A stretch of DNA of 64,000 nt from NCBI GenBank assembly GCA_963775575.1, contig CAVZJG010000002.1, positions 1,178,001 through 1,242,000 on the forward strand. Reading direction: 5' to 3'. The stretch is from Roseiarcus sp963775575 (GTDB lineage: Bacteria; Pseudomonadota; Alphaproteobacteria; Rhizobiales; Beijerinckiaceae). Shown piece after piece: positions 1 to 7,591 of this stretch. The position numbers and the translations under genes were made by a program. The stretch's first letter is position 1, and each line of letters begins with the position of its first letter. The notes beneath the pieces are model-generated. The model was not told the DNA's origin. It saw only the letters and a program-made list of their open reading frames with translations, and did no database searches.

Positions 1-29
1 CCGTTGGGCTTTAACCGGATAGGCATGGC

Positions 30-1211
30 TCACAGCTTGACTCCCTGTTTCTCCATCCACGCCTGCAGCTTGTCGAGGGCCGCGTCGGCTTGAGAGGAAT
101 TGGGCTCGAGGTAGTGCTTGAGGATGGCGGCCACCGTGTTGGGGGAGTGCCCGCTGACGGCGGCGATTTCGGGGATGGTCGCGCCGGAATTCGCGAGCCA
201 GGTGATCGCGGTGTCGCGCAGGTCCATGAAGCGGAAGTCGGCGACGCTGGGCGCCTGCTCGGCGGCGAGCGCGCGGACTTCGGCGAAGCGATGGCGGAAC
301 GCGTCGAGGGGATAGCGCTTGCCCGAGGGGTCGACGACGAAGGTCGTCGGCAGCCGGCCGAGCGCGAGGCGGCGCGCCTTGGCGGCGGCGAGGCGGCCGG
401 CGAGCGCGGCGAGGATCTTCATGCCGACCCGCGCGCCCGTCTTGCCCTGCTGGACGCGAACGCGGCCCTCGGCGAGGTCGAGCTCGCGGGCGGCGAGCAC
501 GTCGCCCTGGCGCTGCCCGGTCAGCAGCGCGAACAGGATCGCGTCGGCGATCGCCGGCTCGCGTTCGCTCGCCGCCGCCATCAGCGCGGCGATCTCGGCC
601 GGCGTGGCGACGCGGACGCGTGGGGAAGGCGAAGGCAACCGCAACGCCAGGCAGGGGTTGACGAGCCCCGCCTCGGGCCGGCGGTCGATCGCGCTGGCGT
701 AGGCCAGGCGCAGCACGGCGATGACGCCATTGGCCATCGCCAGGCCCTTCGCCTCCCACAGCCGCTCGTGCAAGCCGAGTGCGATCGAGCGATTGACCGC
801 CGCCGCCGGCGCGGTCCACAATTCCGGGTCGAAAAATTTCAGCGCCCGCGCCTTGCCGCGATAGTCGCGCGCCGTCGTCCTCGACAACGCGCCGCTCTCC
901 CCGGCGTCGCGCAGGCGCTTCAGCTTCCATAGGTCCTCAAACAAGTCCTCGATAGTTATCGCCCGCGGGCCGGCCGGCCGCTTGCGGCGAGCGCCTGGGT
1001 CCGCCTTTCGCGCTTCGATCTCGGCGAGCTTTTCGCGCGCCCAATCCTCCGCCGCGCGAATGTCGAGCCATGCGCCGGCCGGCGTCCTCAAGTCCTCGCC
1101 GCGAAAGCCGAGCGCGCGTAAGCGCGGCCCCGGCGAGAAGCGGGGCCGGCCGCCGCGCCAGACGACATGCGGGATGCGGACGACGACGCGCATACGGCCA
1201 CGCTCTAGCAT
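30..1211 (-). CDS. int: Tyrosine recombinase (prophage integrase)
   Basis: Site-specific recombinase expected to integrate and excise the prophage. From the chosen start it is 393 aa: an N-terminal arm/core-binding part, then the catalytic domain. Catalytic residues seen are Arg234 (TGQRQGD), Lys257 (QGKTG), Arg332 (DLRDT), His355 (SGHS) and the nucleophile Tyr367 (KHYLEP). The first His of the usual HxxR box is Met329. The ATG at 1211 overlaps the stop of the upstream gene (ATGCTAG), suggesting translational coupling; an ATG at 1193 is an alternative. It is the last gene of the leftward operon, next to the expected attL just outside the window. Confidence 0.93.
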   Translation of the reverse strand: MLERGRMRVVVRIPHVVWRGGRPRFSPGPRLRALGFRGEDLRTPAGAWLDIRAAEDWAREKLAEIEARKADPGARRKRPAGPRAITIEDLFEDLWKLKRLRDAGESGALSRTTARDYRGKARALKFFDPELWTAPAAAVNRSIALGLHERLWEAKGLAMANGVIAVLRLAYASAIDRRPEAGLVNPCLALRLPSPSPRVRVATPAEIAALMAAASEREPAIADAILFALLTGQRQGDVLAARELDLAEGRVRVQQGKTGARVGMKILAALAGRLAAAKARRLALGRLPTTFVVDPSGKRYPLDAFRHRFAEVRALAAEQAPSVADFRFMDLRDTAITWLANSGATIPEIAAVSGHSPNTVAAILKHYLEPNSSQADAALDKLQAWMEKQGVKL

Positions 1212-1471
1212 GGCCGCCGCCCTTCGCACAGCGTCTCGACCGCCGGCCCCTCCTCGGCGAGGAGGCGCAAACACGCGCCGCAGGCGCGTCGCAGCCGCGT
1301 CGGCGCGCGCTGGCGGTTGAACGCGTCGATGTTATGCAGCCCCACCCAGGCGATGGCGAACAGCTCCCACTCGCCGAGCAGCGCCGGCGAGCCGTCGGGG
1401 GCGCTGACGGTGACGCATAGGGCGCCCTCGTCCGGCGTGAAGCGGATGAGGAGTTCGCGCGGCCTACTCAT
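1205..1471 (-). CDS. Hypothetical prophage protein, 88 aa
   Basis: Not recognised. The start has an excellent AGGAGG site eight bases upstream, and the gene overlaps its neighbours on both sides, so it is clearly part of the leftward integrase operon. The first ~45 residues look beta-rich (RELLIRF, ALCVTVSAPDG). The C-terminal half is basic with three Cys (RACGACLRLL and a final Cys), which could bind metal. No function assigned. Confidence 0.7.
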   Translation of the reverse strand: MSRPRELLIRFTPDEGALCVTVSAPDGSPALLGEWELFAIAWVGLHNIDAFNRQRAPTRLRRACGACLRLLAEEGPAVETLCEGRRPC

Positions 1472-1667
1472 GGCCGCCTCCTTGATCGCGCTTGGGAGCG
1501 TCGAGAACTTCGCGGGCCGCGGCCATCCGGGCGCGATGGCGCGACCAGCGCACGATTAAAAGATCGATGTCGGCGGTCAGGCGCGCCAGGCGGTCGATGT
1601 CGTCGTCGAGGTCGGCGAGCGCGCCGGCGACGGCGGCGCGCAGCGCGACGAGCTCGGGGGCGCTCAT
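1464..1667 (-). CDS. Small helical prophage protein, 67 aa
   Basis: Not recognised. It overlaps the next gene by 8 bases and the previous one by 4, with a GGAGG ribosome site. The sequence is almost entirely predicted helix with an acidic heptad-like stretch (LADLDDDIDRLARL), then a basic segment. It could be a short coiled-coil partner of another early protein, but nothing in the sequence fixes a role. Confidence 0.65.
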   Translation of the reverse strand: MSAPELVALRAAVAGALADLDDDIDRLARLTADIDLLIVRWSRHRARMAAAREVLDAPKRDQGGGHE

Positions 1668-1876
1668 GCGGGCCTCCGGCGCAGCGCGCGCGCTGTGACC
1701 GACGTCGCGCGGATCGACGAGGGTTCATTGTTCGGCCCGCGCCGGGGGCCGTGGTAGAGCGCCCGATTGGGATCGTCGATCAGCGTCCTGACTTCCTCGC
1801 TCACTTCCCTCGCCGTGAGCCACGGCGAGACGCGCGCGCGGACGCGTATTTCGACCGTCTTGACGACGACGCTCAT
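1664..1876 (-). CDS. Hypothetical prophage protein, 70 aa
   Basis: Not recognised. ATGA overlap with the following gene and a GGGAGG ribosome site support translation. It has a beta-like N-terminus (VVVKTVEIRVRARV), a short helix (TAREVSEEVRTLIDD) and a very basic tail ending in several Arg, suggesting possible nucleic-acid contact. Confidence 0.6.
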   Translation of the reverse strand: MSVVVKTVEIRVRARVSPWLTAREVSEEVRTLIDDPNRALYHGPRRGPNNEPSSIRATSVTARALRRRPA

Positions 1877-2109
1877 GGCGCGCCTCCCGCCGCTTGCCGG
1901 CCGGCCGCGGTCAGCGTGACGAAGCTGTGGCAGTCGTTGCCCCAGGCGAACAGCCCGCGGGCGACGAGATCGCGCACCAGGCTAGGGGCGATCGGCGCGG
2001 CGCGGCGGCTCGCATCGGCCGGCGCGGTGACGAAGCCGCGCGGGAAGCGGCGCAATGTCGGGGCGGCGGAGCGCAGCGCCGCGGCCTCGCAGGCGGAGAG
2101 GACTTTCAT
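1873..2109 (-). CDS. Small protein with winged-helix-like C-terminus
   Basis: 78 aa, preceded by GGGAGG and overlapping its downstream neighbour by 4 bases. Residues ~43-74 (LVRDLVARGLFAWGN followed by FVTLTAAGRQAA) resemble the recognition helix and wing of a winged-helix domain ending in the common 'LT..G' turn. This would fit a small regulator or accessory recombination factor, but the domain is incomplete by usual standards. Function is inferred only. Confidence 0.6.
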   Translation of the reverse strand: MKVLSACEAAALRSAAPTLRRFPRGFVTAPADASRRAAPIAPSLVRDLVARGLFAWGNDCHSFVTLTAAGRQAAGGAP

Positions 2110-2399
2110 GCCGCCCTCCCGGAACGGTCCGCGCGCGCGCGCGGATCGTTGTTATAGCGGGCGACGAGGGCCTTGCGGGAGATCTCGACGAAGTCAGCCG
2201 CGGCGCGGCGGCCGCGCGCCTCGCCGCCGGCGGCGATCCAGGCCTCCGCCTGGGCGCGGCTCCAGCGCGGGCCGGCCGCCGGCAGCGGACGGGGAAAGCC
2301 GGCCGCGTGCAACGCGGCGCGGCGATGGCGAAACGCGTGGACGGTCATCGCCAGCGCGGCGGCGACCTCCTCGAGGGTGAGCGTGGGCTGTTGCGACAT
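2106..2399 (-). CDS. Excisionase-like (AlpA/MerR-type HTH) protein
   Basis: 97 aa from the ATG at 2399, chosen because GGAG lies seven bases before it; an ATG at 2411 has no such site. The N-terminus (LTLEEVAAALAMTVHAFRHRR) and a following 'PRWSRAQAEAWI' give the helix-turn-helix plus wing pattern of AlpA/Xis proteins. It is the first gene of the leftward operon ending in the integrase, the usual place for a recombination directionality factor. The phage operator motif lies just upstream. Confidence 0.6.
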   Translation of the reverse strand: MSQQPTLTLEEVAAALAMTVHAFRHRRAALHAAGFPRPLPAAGPRWSRAQAEAWIAAGGEARGRRAAADFVEISRKALVARYNNDPRARADRSGRAA

Positions 2400-2407
2400 G
2401 GCGGGCT

Positions 2408-2466
2408 CCAAATCACCAGGGAGGGGTGATTTGGGGATCGTAAATTAATTTACTGTCAAATGGCAA
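2408..2466 (-). promoter_or_regulatory. Candidate promoter and operators of the xis-int operon
   Basis: Leftward reading gives TTGCCA (2466-2461), an 18-base spacer and TACGAT (2442-2437), a plausible sigma70 promoter. Its spacer contains TGACAGTAAA, the exact reverse complement of TTTACTGTCA at 2449-2458, also found in the repressor operator at 3613-3622. A 12-bp palindrome TAAATTAATTTA covers 2441-2452. Between promoter and start is a perfect 10-bp inverted repeat CCAAATCACC (2408-2417) / GGTGATTTGG (2425-2434). Repressor control of excision is inferred. Confidence 0.55.
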
Positions 2467-2514
2467 TAGGATTTTTGACGGTCCGCGAAAAAAAGTTCTG
2501 GAGGATGCGCGCGC

Positions 2515-2955
2515 CTACTCGTCGTAGCCTTCGATCTCGTGCGGGGCGATGGCTTTTGCAACCGTCCCCGGCTGGGCGACGACTGCGACGGAAATGGCCA
2601 AGACCAGCGCTGCCCCGGCGGCCCAGGCCATCCGGCTCGCCAGGGAGGCGATCGGAAACCCGCGTGCTAGGTCATCGCCTGGCCGCGGATCGCGCTCCCA
2701 GGAGAGGAACGCCAGAACCCCAACTGATCCGAGCGCCCCGAACGCGGCGGCAATCCGGAACACCTGTCCGACTAGGTCGGCGAGAAAAACCTGCCCATAA
2801 GCGAGCGCAAAGACCGCGGTGCACGCACATGCGGCTTTGATCATAGCGAGCAGTTTGCGGGCGGCGCGATCCTCGTAACGGCTGCGCAGCGGGGCGATGG
2901 CAGAAAGGGCGGCGGCGGCGATCGCAAAGGCGGAGACCACCGCGATCTCGGTCAC
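2515..2955 (-). CDS. Four-helix membrane protein coupled to the repressor
   Basis: 146 aa starting at a GTG that overlaps the repressor stop (GTGA), so it should be translated with the repressor in the lysogen. Four hydrophobic segments are visible at about residues 3-22, 38-58, 65-86 and 107-127, with charged loops between. Not a recognised family. Because it is co-expressed with the repressor and membrane-bound, superinfection exclusion or other lysogenic conversion is a reasonable guess, not more. Confidence 0.65.
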   Translation of the reverse strand: MTEIAVVSAFAIAAAALSAIAPLRSRYEDRAARKLLAMIKAACACTAVFALAYGQVFLADLVGQVFRIAAAFGALGSVGVLAFLSWERDPRPGDDLARGFPIASLASRMAWAAGAALVLAISVAVVAQPGTVAKAIAPHEIEGYDE

Positions 2956-3560
2956 GCCCCCCTCCCCTGCCGCGGCCGGACGGTGGCGATGACGACGCCG
3001 CGGATCATGGTGGTGTCGTTATCCACAACGAAAACGCGCCGCAGAGCGGGGTCGAAAGTCGCGGGCGTCAGGTAGGGCGGCTCCCATACCCGAAACACCG
3101 TCTGCGCGTCCGACCGCGCCCAGTTGTAGATCTGGGCGCAGACGACGTCGCCGGGCTGCGGACCGCCATTGAGGTCGACGATAAGCACGTCGCCGGGCAA
3201 ATAGCCGGCTGCCTCGAGGGCGCGGCTCTTGAGCAGCCAAGGGTCGACGGCGTTACGGCCGCCGATCGCCGCGCGCACGATGTCATCAACGGGCGAGCCG
3301 TTGATCTTGTAAGCGGTCGCTTCGTTTTCGCGAAAAGCCCCGCTTGGCCGGGGCTCCGGCCCATAACGCATGCCGGTCGCGGCCTCGAGCGAGGCGACGG
3401 TGCGCGCGGACAGCGCGTGCGTCGCTTTGTCGCTGTTGAGGAAGACCGTCAACGTCGGCGCGGAGATGCGCGCCCTCTTGGCCAGCGCGTGGGGCGTCAG
3501 TCCCGTCTGGACCAGGACGGCGCGCAGCCAAACGCGCTGCTCTTCGCGGGGGTCCACCAT
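2952..3560 (-). CDS. CI-like prophage repressor, S24-type fold without the catalytic dyad
   Basis: 202 aa from the ATG at 3560; a TTG at 3605 would extend it but would lie inside the operator. Residues ~8-60 form a helix-turn-helix (GLTPHALAKRARISAPTLT). Residues ~105-200 match the LexA/CI C-terminal fold (LPGDVLIVDLNGGPQPGD). At the position of the catalytic Ser there is Ala114 (SRALEAAG) and at the Lys there is Phe156 (TVFRVWEPP), so self-cleavage is not expected. Probable master repressor acting on the operators at 3.6 and 2.45 kb. Confidence 0.85.
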   Translation of the reverse strand: MVDPREEQRVWLRAVLVQTGLTPHALAKRARISAPTLTVFLNSDKATHALSARTVASLEAATGMRYGPEPRPSGAFRENEATAYKINGSPVDDIVRAAIGGRNAVDPWLLKSRALEAAGYLPGDVLIVDLNGGPQPGDVVCAQIYNWARSDAQTVFRVWEPPYLTPATFDPALRRVFVVDNDTTMIRGVVIATVRPRQGRGA

Positions 3561-3598
3561 ACACAACACATGAACGAGCGCGTCGTAAGCGGCGACGC

Positions 3599-3662
3599 TT
3601 GACAATTTACTATGACAGTAAAATACTTTATGTCAAATAGCGCTCACTGATTTGCTCAGTGA
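3599..3662. promoter_or_regulatory. Divergent phage promoters with operators
   Basis: Rightward promoter: TTGACA (3599-3604), 17 bases, AATACT (3622-3627). Leftward promoter: TTGACA (3636-3631), 16 bases, CATAGT (3614-3609). The two face each other and share the inverted repeat TTTACT-atgac-AGTAAA (3606-3622), which sits in both spacers. A second, different inverted repeat TCACTGA-tttgc-TCAGTGA (3644-3662) lies just before the rightward start codon and may be the site of the product of the gene at 3676. All read directly; protein assignment is inferred. Confidence 0.75.
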
Positions 3663-3675
3663 AATAGGATAGGCA

Positions 3676-4242
3676 ATGAATTTTTCGGAAATCGACGCCG
3701 CCAGGCAGCGCGCTGGGCTCTCCGTTTTGGAGCTTTCGCGGCGTGCCCGCGCGGCTCCGTCGACCTTCTGGTTTATTCGGACGGCGCGCGTAAAGCCCCG
3801 GCGCAGCACGCTCGATCGCTATGCGGCAGCCCTCTCCGGCCTCGCTATCCCGGCTCCGCGCCGCGGCAACGACGCCGAGCGGCGCGCGCTGATTGCGGGC
3901 GCCTATCGCGGCGCTCTGACGCTGCTCGCCACACGCCTCGGCCTCGACCCGATCGACGTCGCGGCCGACGCGCACGCGCGCGCGTTCTGGCGGGTGCGCG
4001 CGCTGGCGCTGTGGGTGAGCTCGATCGAGTTCGACATCAATGCGGCGACCGTGGCCCGGGCGCTGGGGATCTCCAAGCAGCTCGCGCACTGGAACATCCG
4101 GAAGGCCAACGCGATGCTCGACGACCCGAAGCTCGCGGCGATCGTCGAGGAAGTCGGCCGCATGATCGCCGGGCGGCGCGACGAAGACCCGTTCCTGCAC
4201 GAGGCGACCGCGCCCAGGGGCGCGCTGGAGGCCGCGGAATGA
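3676..4242 (+). CDS. Early DNA-binding protein: XRE-like HTH plus DnaA-domain-IV-like region
   Basis: 188 aa. Residues ~5-48 resemble an XRE helix-turn-helix (AARQRAGLSVLELSRRARAA). Residues ~90-165 resemble the DNA-binding end of DnaA-type initiators: an Arg-rich helix (ARAFWRVRALALWV), a second HTH (NAATVARALGISKQLAHWNI) and a closing helix with the spacing 'L.DDPKLAAIVEEV'. First rightward gene, in the Cro position. It may both antagonise the repressor and help start replication; the DnaA similarity is by eye. Confidence 0.7.
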   Translation: MNFSEIDAARQRAGLSVLELSRRARAAPSTFWFIRTARVKPRRSTLDRYAAALSGLAIPAPRRGNDAERRALIAGAYRGALTLLATRLGLDPIDVAADAHARAFWRVRALALWVSSIEFDINAATVARALGISKQLAHWNIRKANAMLDDPKLAAIVEEVGRMIAGRRDEDPFLHEATAPRGALEAAE

Positions 4243-4649
4243 GCACCAGCGCCCTCGTCGTCATCGATCTCATCCCCGCCCATCTCGCCGGCTCGCCGGC
4301 GAGGATCGTCGCGATCGACCCCGACACCGGGCGCTTCGGCCTGGCGCGGCGGAGCGCCATTGATCCCGACGCGGCGCTGATGTTCCCCATCGCGCCGGCT
4401 GGCCTGGCGGAGATCGTCGCGGCGGCGCGGGCGGCGATATCCGGCAAGCCGCGGGTCGTCACCAAGCCGGGCCTCGAGCTCGATCTGGCGGTCGGCGTGC
4501 TGGCGACGGCCTGGAAGATCGGCCAGATGGCCGAAGGCCTCGAGAACATGGCGGCGGAAAACCGGGCGCTGGGCGAGGAGCGCGACGCGCTGAAGGCGAG
4601 GAACGCCGCGCTCGCCGCGATGATCGACGAGCTCGAGGCGCTGCGATGA
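4239..4649 (+). CDS. Hypothetical phage protein with C-terminal coiled coil
   Basis: 136 aa, ATGA overlaps at both ends. The N-terminal ~90 residues are mixed alpha/beta (ALVVIDLIPAHLAG, ARIVAIDPDTGRFGLA). Residues ~95-135 form a clear coiled coil (MAEGLENMAAENRALGEERD). Similar short early genes occur between the regulator and primase of related temperate phages, but no function is known to me. Confidence 0.7.
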   Translation: MSTSALVVIDLIPAHLAGSPARIVAIDPDTGRFGLARRSAIDPDAALMFPIAPAGLAEIVAAARAAISGKPRVVTKPGLELDLAVGVLATAWKIGQMAEGLENMAAENRALGEERDALKARNAALAAMIDELEALR

Positions 4650-4795
4650 GCGCGCCGGCGATCATCGCGCTGCTGATGGCGGTCGCGGTCGCGGCCGGCG
4701 CGGCGATCGTCGTGCTGATCGCCGACCTGCGCGAGGAGCGGCGCCATAGCGGGCGGCTCGCCGAGGCGATGCGCCGGCGGGACGGCTGGCGATGA
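4646..4795 (+). CDS. Small single-span membrane protein, 49 aa
   Basis: ATG at 4646 overlaps the previous stop (ATGA), and the TGA at 4793-4795 overlaps the next ATG at 4792, so it fits the operon exactly. Residues ~5-26 (IIALLMAVAVAAGAAIVVLI) are one hydrophobic helix followed by a basic, charged tail rich in Arg and Glu. Role unknown. Confidence 0.65.
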   Translation: MSAPAIIALLMAVAVAAGAAIVVLIADLREERRHSGRLAEAMRRRDGWR

Positions 4796-5856
4796 GCCTC
4801 TCGGTCGCCGATCTCAAGGCGATGGCCGCGCCGCTGGCGCTGGATCTCGCGCGCGAGCTGGCGCCGGGCGGCAACGTCAGCGGCCGCTATTACGTGACGC
4901 GCTCGCCGTTGCGCGCCGACCGCAAGGCGGGATCGTTCGTGGTGTGGATCGACGGCGCGGCGGCGGGCGCGTGGAAGGACTACGCGGCGGACGAACAGGG
5001 CGACCTCGTCGACCTCGTCGCCGAGGTGAAATACGGCGGCAAGACGCGGGAAGCGCGCGGGGCGGCGATCGGCTGGCTGAAGAGCCGGCTCGGCGTCGAC
5101 GCGCGCGCGCCCGCGGCGGAGATCTCGCGCGCCAGGTCCGCGGCGCGCCAGGCGCGGGCGGAGCGGGAAAAACGCGACGCCGAGATGCGCGAGCGCAAAC
5201 GCGCGCGGGCGTTCGAACTATGGATGAGCGGCGCGCCGCTCGCCGGCACGCTCGGCGAGGTCTATCTCAACGCGCGCGGCATCGACCCGGCGTCCATACC
5301 GAGCAAGTCCTCGACTTTCCGCTTCTTGCCGGCGCTCGACTACTGGAAGGGCGGCGCGGCGGCGCACCGCGGGCCGGCGATCGTCGGCGCGTATCGCGAC
5401 GCGCTCCGCCAGCGGCTGGCGCTGCACGCGACCTGGCTGACGGCCGACGGCCTGGGGAAAGCCGACCTCGATCCGCCGAAACTCAGCCTCGGCGAATACA
5501 AGGGGCTGTTCCTGCCGATCACGCGGGGCGCGGCGGCCAAGGAGCCGTGGGACGCCGACTGTCCCCCCGGGCCGTGCCAAGTGACCGAAGGGCCGGAAGA
5601 CGGCTGGAGCGTCGCGCAGGCGCGGCCCGACCTGCGCACCTGGGCGGCGGGCTCCCTCTCCAACATCGGCAACCTGCCCTGCCCGGCCTGCGTCTCGGCG
5701 TTCCTGGTGGTGCGGCAGAACGACTGGGCGACGCCCGCCGCCGTGGCGGCGTTCGACACGGCGATCGCGGCGCTGAGGCGGCATGGCGTCCCGGTGGCGG
5801 AAATCGGCGTGGGAGTGGGCAAGGACCCGAACGACCAACTGCGGGGGAAGGCATGA
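4792..5856 (+). CDS. Toprim-domain DNA primase-like protein
   Basis: 354 aa. Probable primase of the phage replisome, making RNA primers with the helicase encoded 1.7 kb downstream. The N-terminal region (~35-65) has the 'GSFVVWIDG..AGAWKDYA' pattern seen after the zinc-binding region of phage primases, but no zinc-finger Cys set is visible. Residues ~255-350 look like a Toprim_3 domain: Glu in 'VTEGPEDGWSVAQARP', a central 'FLVVRQND' strand where the acidic pair is weak, and a final 'GKDPNDQLRG'. A basic helical linker lies at ~110-145. Confidence 0.8.
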   Translation: MSLSVADLKAMAAPLALDLARELAPGGNVSGRYYVTRSPLRADRKAGSFVVWIDGAAAGAWKDYAADEQGDLVDLVAEVKYGGKTREARGAAIGWLKSRLGVDARAPAAEISRARSAARQARAEREKRDAEMRERKRARAFELWMSGAPLAGTLGEVYLNARGIDPASIPSKSSTFRFLPALDYWKGGAAAHRGPAIVGAYRDALRQRLALHATWLTADGLGKADLDPPKLSLGEYKGLFLPITRGAAAKEPWDADCPPGPCQVTEGPEDGWSVAQARPDLRTWAAGSLSNIGNLPCPACVSAFLVVRQNDWATPAAVAAFDTAIAALRRHGVPVAEIGVGVGKDPNDQLRGKA

Positions 5857-6257
5857 TGGCGAAATTTCTGATCGAGAAAGACCCCCCTTCGTTCAGCGCC
5901 GAGTTCGTTTGCCGCTCGATCAAGGAAGTGGGCGAGGCGCTCGACGCGCTGGAGAACGTCGGCCGCGCCGTCTTTCCCACCATCGTCTATCGCGGCGAGC
6001 CGGGCTTCGAGCAGGCGCAAGCGGCCGGCGAGGCAAACGCGGAAGCGGACAGGCCGAAGCGAAAGAGGCGGCCGATGCAGCTCTCCGGACCGCCGCCGGC
6101 GGCATCGTTCGACGCGAAGGTGCTCGAGGCGATCAAGGCCATCGGCTCGGCCGACAGCGGCAAGGTCGCCACGGCGCTCGGCAATCGCCCCGCGCCATGC
6201 GGAGCCGCGATCGCGCGGCTGCGGTCGCGCGGGATGTTGACGGGAGACTTGGCATGA
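5853..6257 (+). CDS. Hypothetical phage protein with HTH-like C-terminus
   Basis: 134 aa; the ATG at 5853 overlaps the primase stop and a second ATG follows at 5856. The N-terminal half is alpha/beta; a basic linker (RPKRKRRPM) leads to residues ~85-130 (FDAKVLEAIKAIGSADSGKV, then AAIARLRSRGML), which read like a small winged helix used for promoter or origin contact. Not recognised as a named family. Confidence 0.65.
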   Translation: MMAKFLIEKDPPSFSAEFVCRSIKEVGEALDALENVGRAVFPTIVYRGEPGFEQAQAAGEANAEADRPKRKRRPMQLSGPPPAASFDAKVLEAIKAIGSADSGKVATALGNRPAPCGAAIARLRSRGMLTGDLA

Positions 6258-7042
6258 AGGGCATTGACGATTGGGCGCTGGCGCGGGCGGCGGCGGTGTT
6301 CGCGGCCGAAGCCGTGGGGCTCGTCCGCGCGGATTTTCGGCCCGAACCGCTGTTCGCGGCCGACCCAGGGGACGCCTTCGAGGCCGCGCTGACGCTGTGC
6401 CGCGCGATCGGGCTGGTCGACGGCGAAGCGCTGTTCGTCTTCCTCGCCCGCCGCAAGGCGCTGACGATGAAGGAAGAGGCGTGGGAGACGCTGGCCGAGC
6501 CGGCGAGGCTCTACTTCGCCATCGCCGCGCGGGTGCTGGCGGCGCTGGCGCGCGGCGACGACGTCGGCGCGGAGAAGCCGGCGACAAGGATCGTCAAGGC
6601 GAAGCCGCCGGAGAAGCGCGACACCATCTTCGAGCGCAACGGCATGAAGGACCAGATCTTCGAGAAGACCGGCGGCGAGGATCTGTCGCCGGGGCAGCCG
6701 ACCTCGACGGCCGAGGTGCATATCGAGACGCCGGAATTCCATGCGTCCGGCGTCGAGGCGAATTACGCGGCGCTGGCCGCGCGCGCCGCCGCCGCGGGCA
6801 TGCCGATCTCGACGCCGGAGGGCGACGCGGCGGATACGCTGAAGCGGCTCGGCCACGCGCCGCCCGCCGCGCCGTTCGAACGGCTGCGCGTCAACAGGTT
6901 CGTCGACGGCGCGCCGATCGCCGGCGAGGTGTTCATTTCCAAGCCTTCGCTCCCGGCCGCCTCAGCACCGGCCGCGCCGAGCGAGCCCGCCGCCGCCGGC
7001 TCCTCCTCGGCGGCGGCGGGCAAGAAAAAGGGCAAGCGATAA
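6254..7042 (+). CDS. Hypothetical phage replication-region protein
   Basis: 262 aa, overlapping its upstream neighbour by 4 bases. Residues 1-100 are helical and hydrophobic-rich (ALTLCRAIGLVDGEALFVFL, ARLYFAIAARVLAAL); the middle is polar with repeated 'IFE..GMKDQIFEK'; the last 40 residues are Ala/Pro/Ser-rich and end in a basic GKKKGKR tail. Sits between primase and helicase genes, so a part in replication is possible. Family not recognised. Confidence 0.65.
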   Translation: MKGIDDWALARAAAVFAAEAVGLVRADFRPEPLFAADPGDAFEAALTLCRAIGLVDGEALFVFLARRKALTMKEEAWETLAEPARLYFAIAARVLAALARGDDVGAEKPATRIVKAKPPEKRDTIFERNGMKDQIFEKTGGEDLSPGQPTSTAEVHIETPEFHASGVEANYAALAARAAAAGMPISTPEGDAADTLKRLGHAPPAAPFERLRVNRFVDGAPIAGEVFISKPSLPAASAPAAPSEPAAAGSSSAAAGKKKGKR

Positions 7043-7206
7043 TGCCGAGTAAATCCCCCAAGCAGGCGCGCGCCATGGCGGCCGCCGCGCACAATCCGAA
7101 GTTCGCCAGGAGGATGGGCATCCCCGTCAAGGTGGCCAAGGAATTCAACCGCGCCGACAAGGGCGGCAAGCTGCTCTCTCGCGCGATGAAGCGCCGCAAG
7201 GGATAG
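7042..7206 (+). CDS. Small basic phage protein (PSKS...REFNRADK type)
   Basis: 54 aa, start overlapping the previous stop by one base (TAATG). It shows the pattern of a small, very common phage protein: 'MPSKSPKQARAMAAAAHNP', then 'GIPVKVAKEFNRADKG' and a Lys/Arg-rich end. The function of that family is not established to my knowledge; the charge suggests DNA or virion association. Confidence 0.75.
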   Translation: MPSKSPKQARAMAAAAHNPKFARRMGIPVKVAKEFNRADKGGKLLSRAMKRRKG

Positions 7207-7266
7207 GCCCTTGGGCTGTCGCGTTGCATGTCGCGTCGCGTGCCCCTGCCAACGCGAGGAACCCTC

Positions 7267-7482
7267 ATGGCCAGTCCGGATCCAGCCGACAAGGTCGGCC
7301 AGCCCGTGCCCTACACCGTCGAAGTCCCGGAACGCCTGAAGCCGAAGCCGCTCGCCGCCGGCCCGGCGGTCGGCGCCGGGCCGGCGCCGACCGCCGAGCG
7401 TGCGCCGACTGTGCGGCCTCCGCCGCCGAACCCCGCGCCGAAGCGCAAGCCCGGCGACGATCCGCTGCCGCCGGCGGCCTGA
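7267..7482 (+). CDS. Proline/alanine-rich small phage protein
   Basis: 71 aa from the ATG at 7267, chosen because GAGGA lies about six bases before it; an ATG at 7228 would add a basic leader without a good site. The sequence is low complexity, dominated by Pro, Ala and Gly (PPPPNPAPKRKPGDDPLPPAA). Probably disordered; no function can be assigned. Confidence 0.5.
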   Translation: MASPDPADKVGQPVPYTVEVPERLKPKPLAAGPAVGAGPAPTAERAPTVRPPPPNPAPKRKPGDDPLPPAA

Positions 7483-7591
7483 AGCGGCGCAAGAGATCGC
7501 TCGGCCGGCGCGCGCGCGCGCTGCGTTATGAGCCGGGCCACGGCGGCGGCGCGGGCGCGCGCCGCCGTCTCTTCCATGCAAGGGAGCGGCG

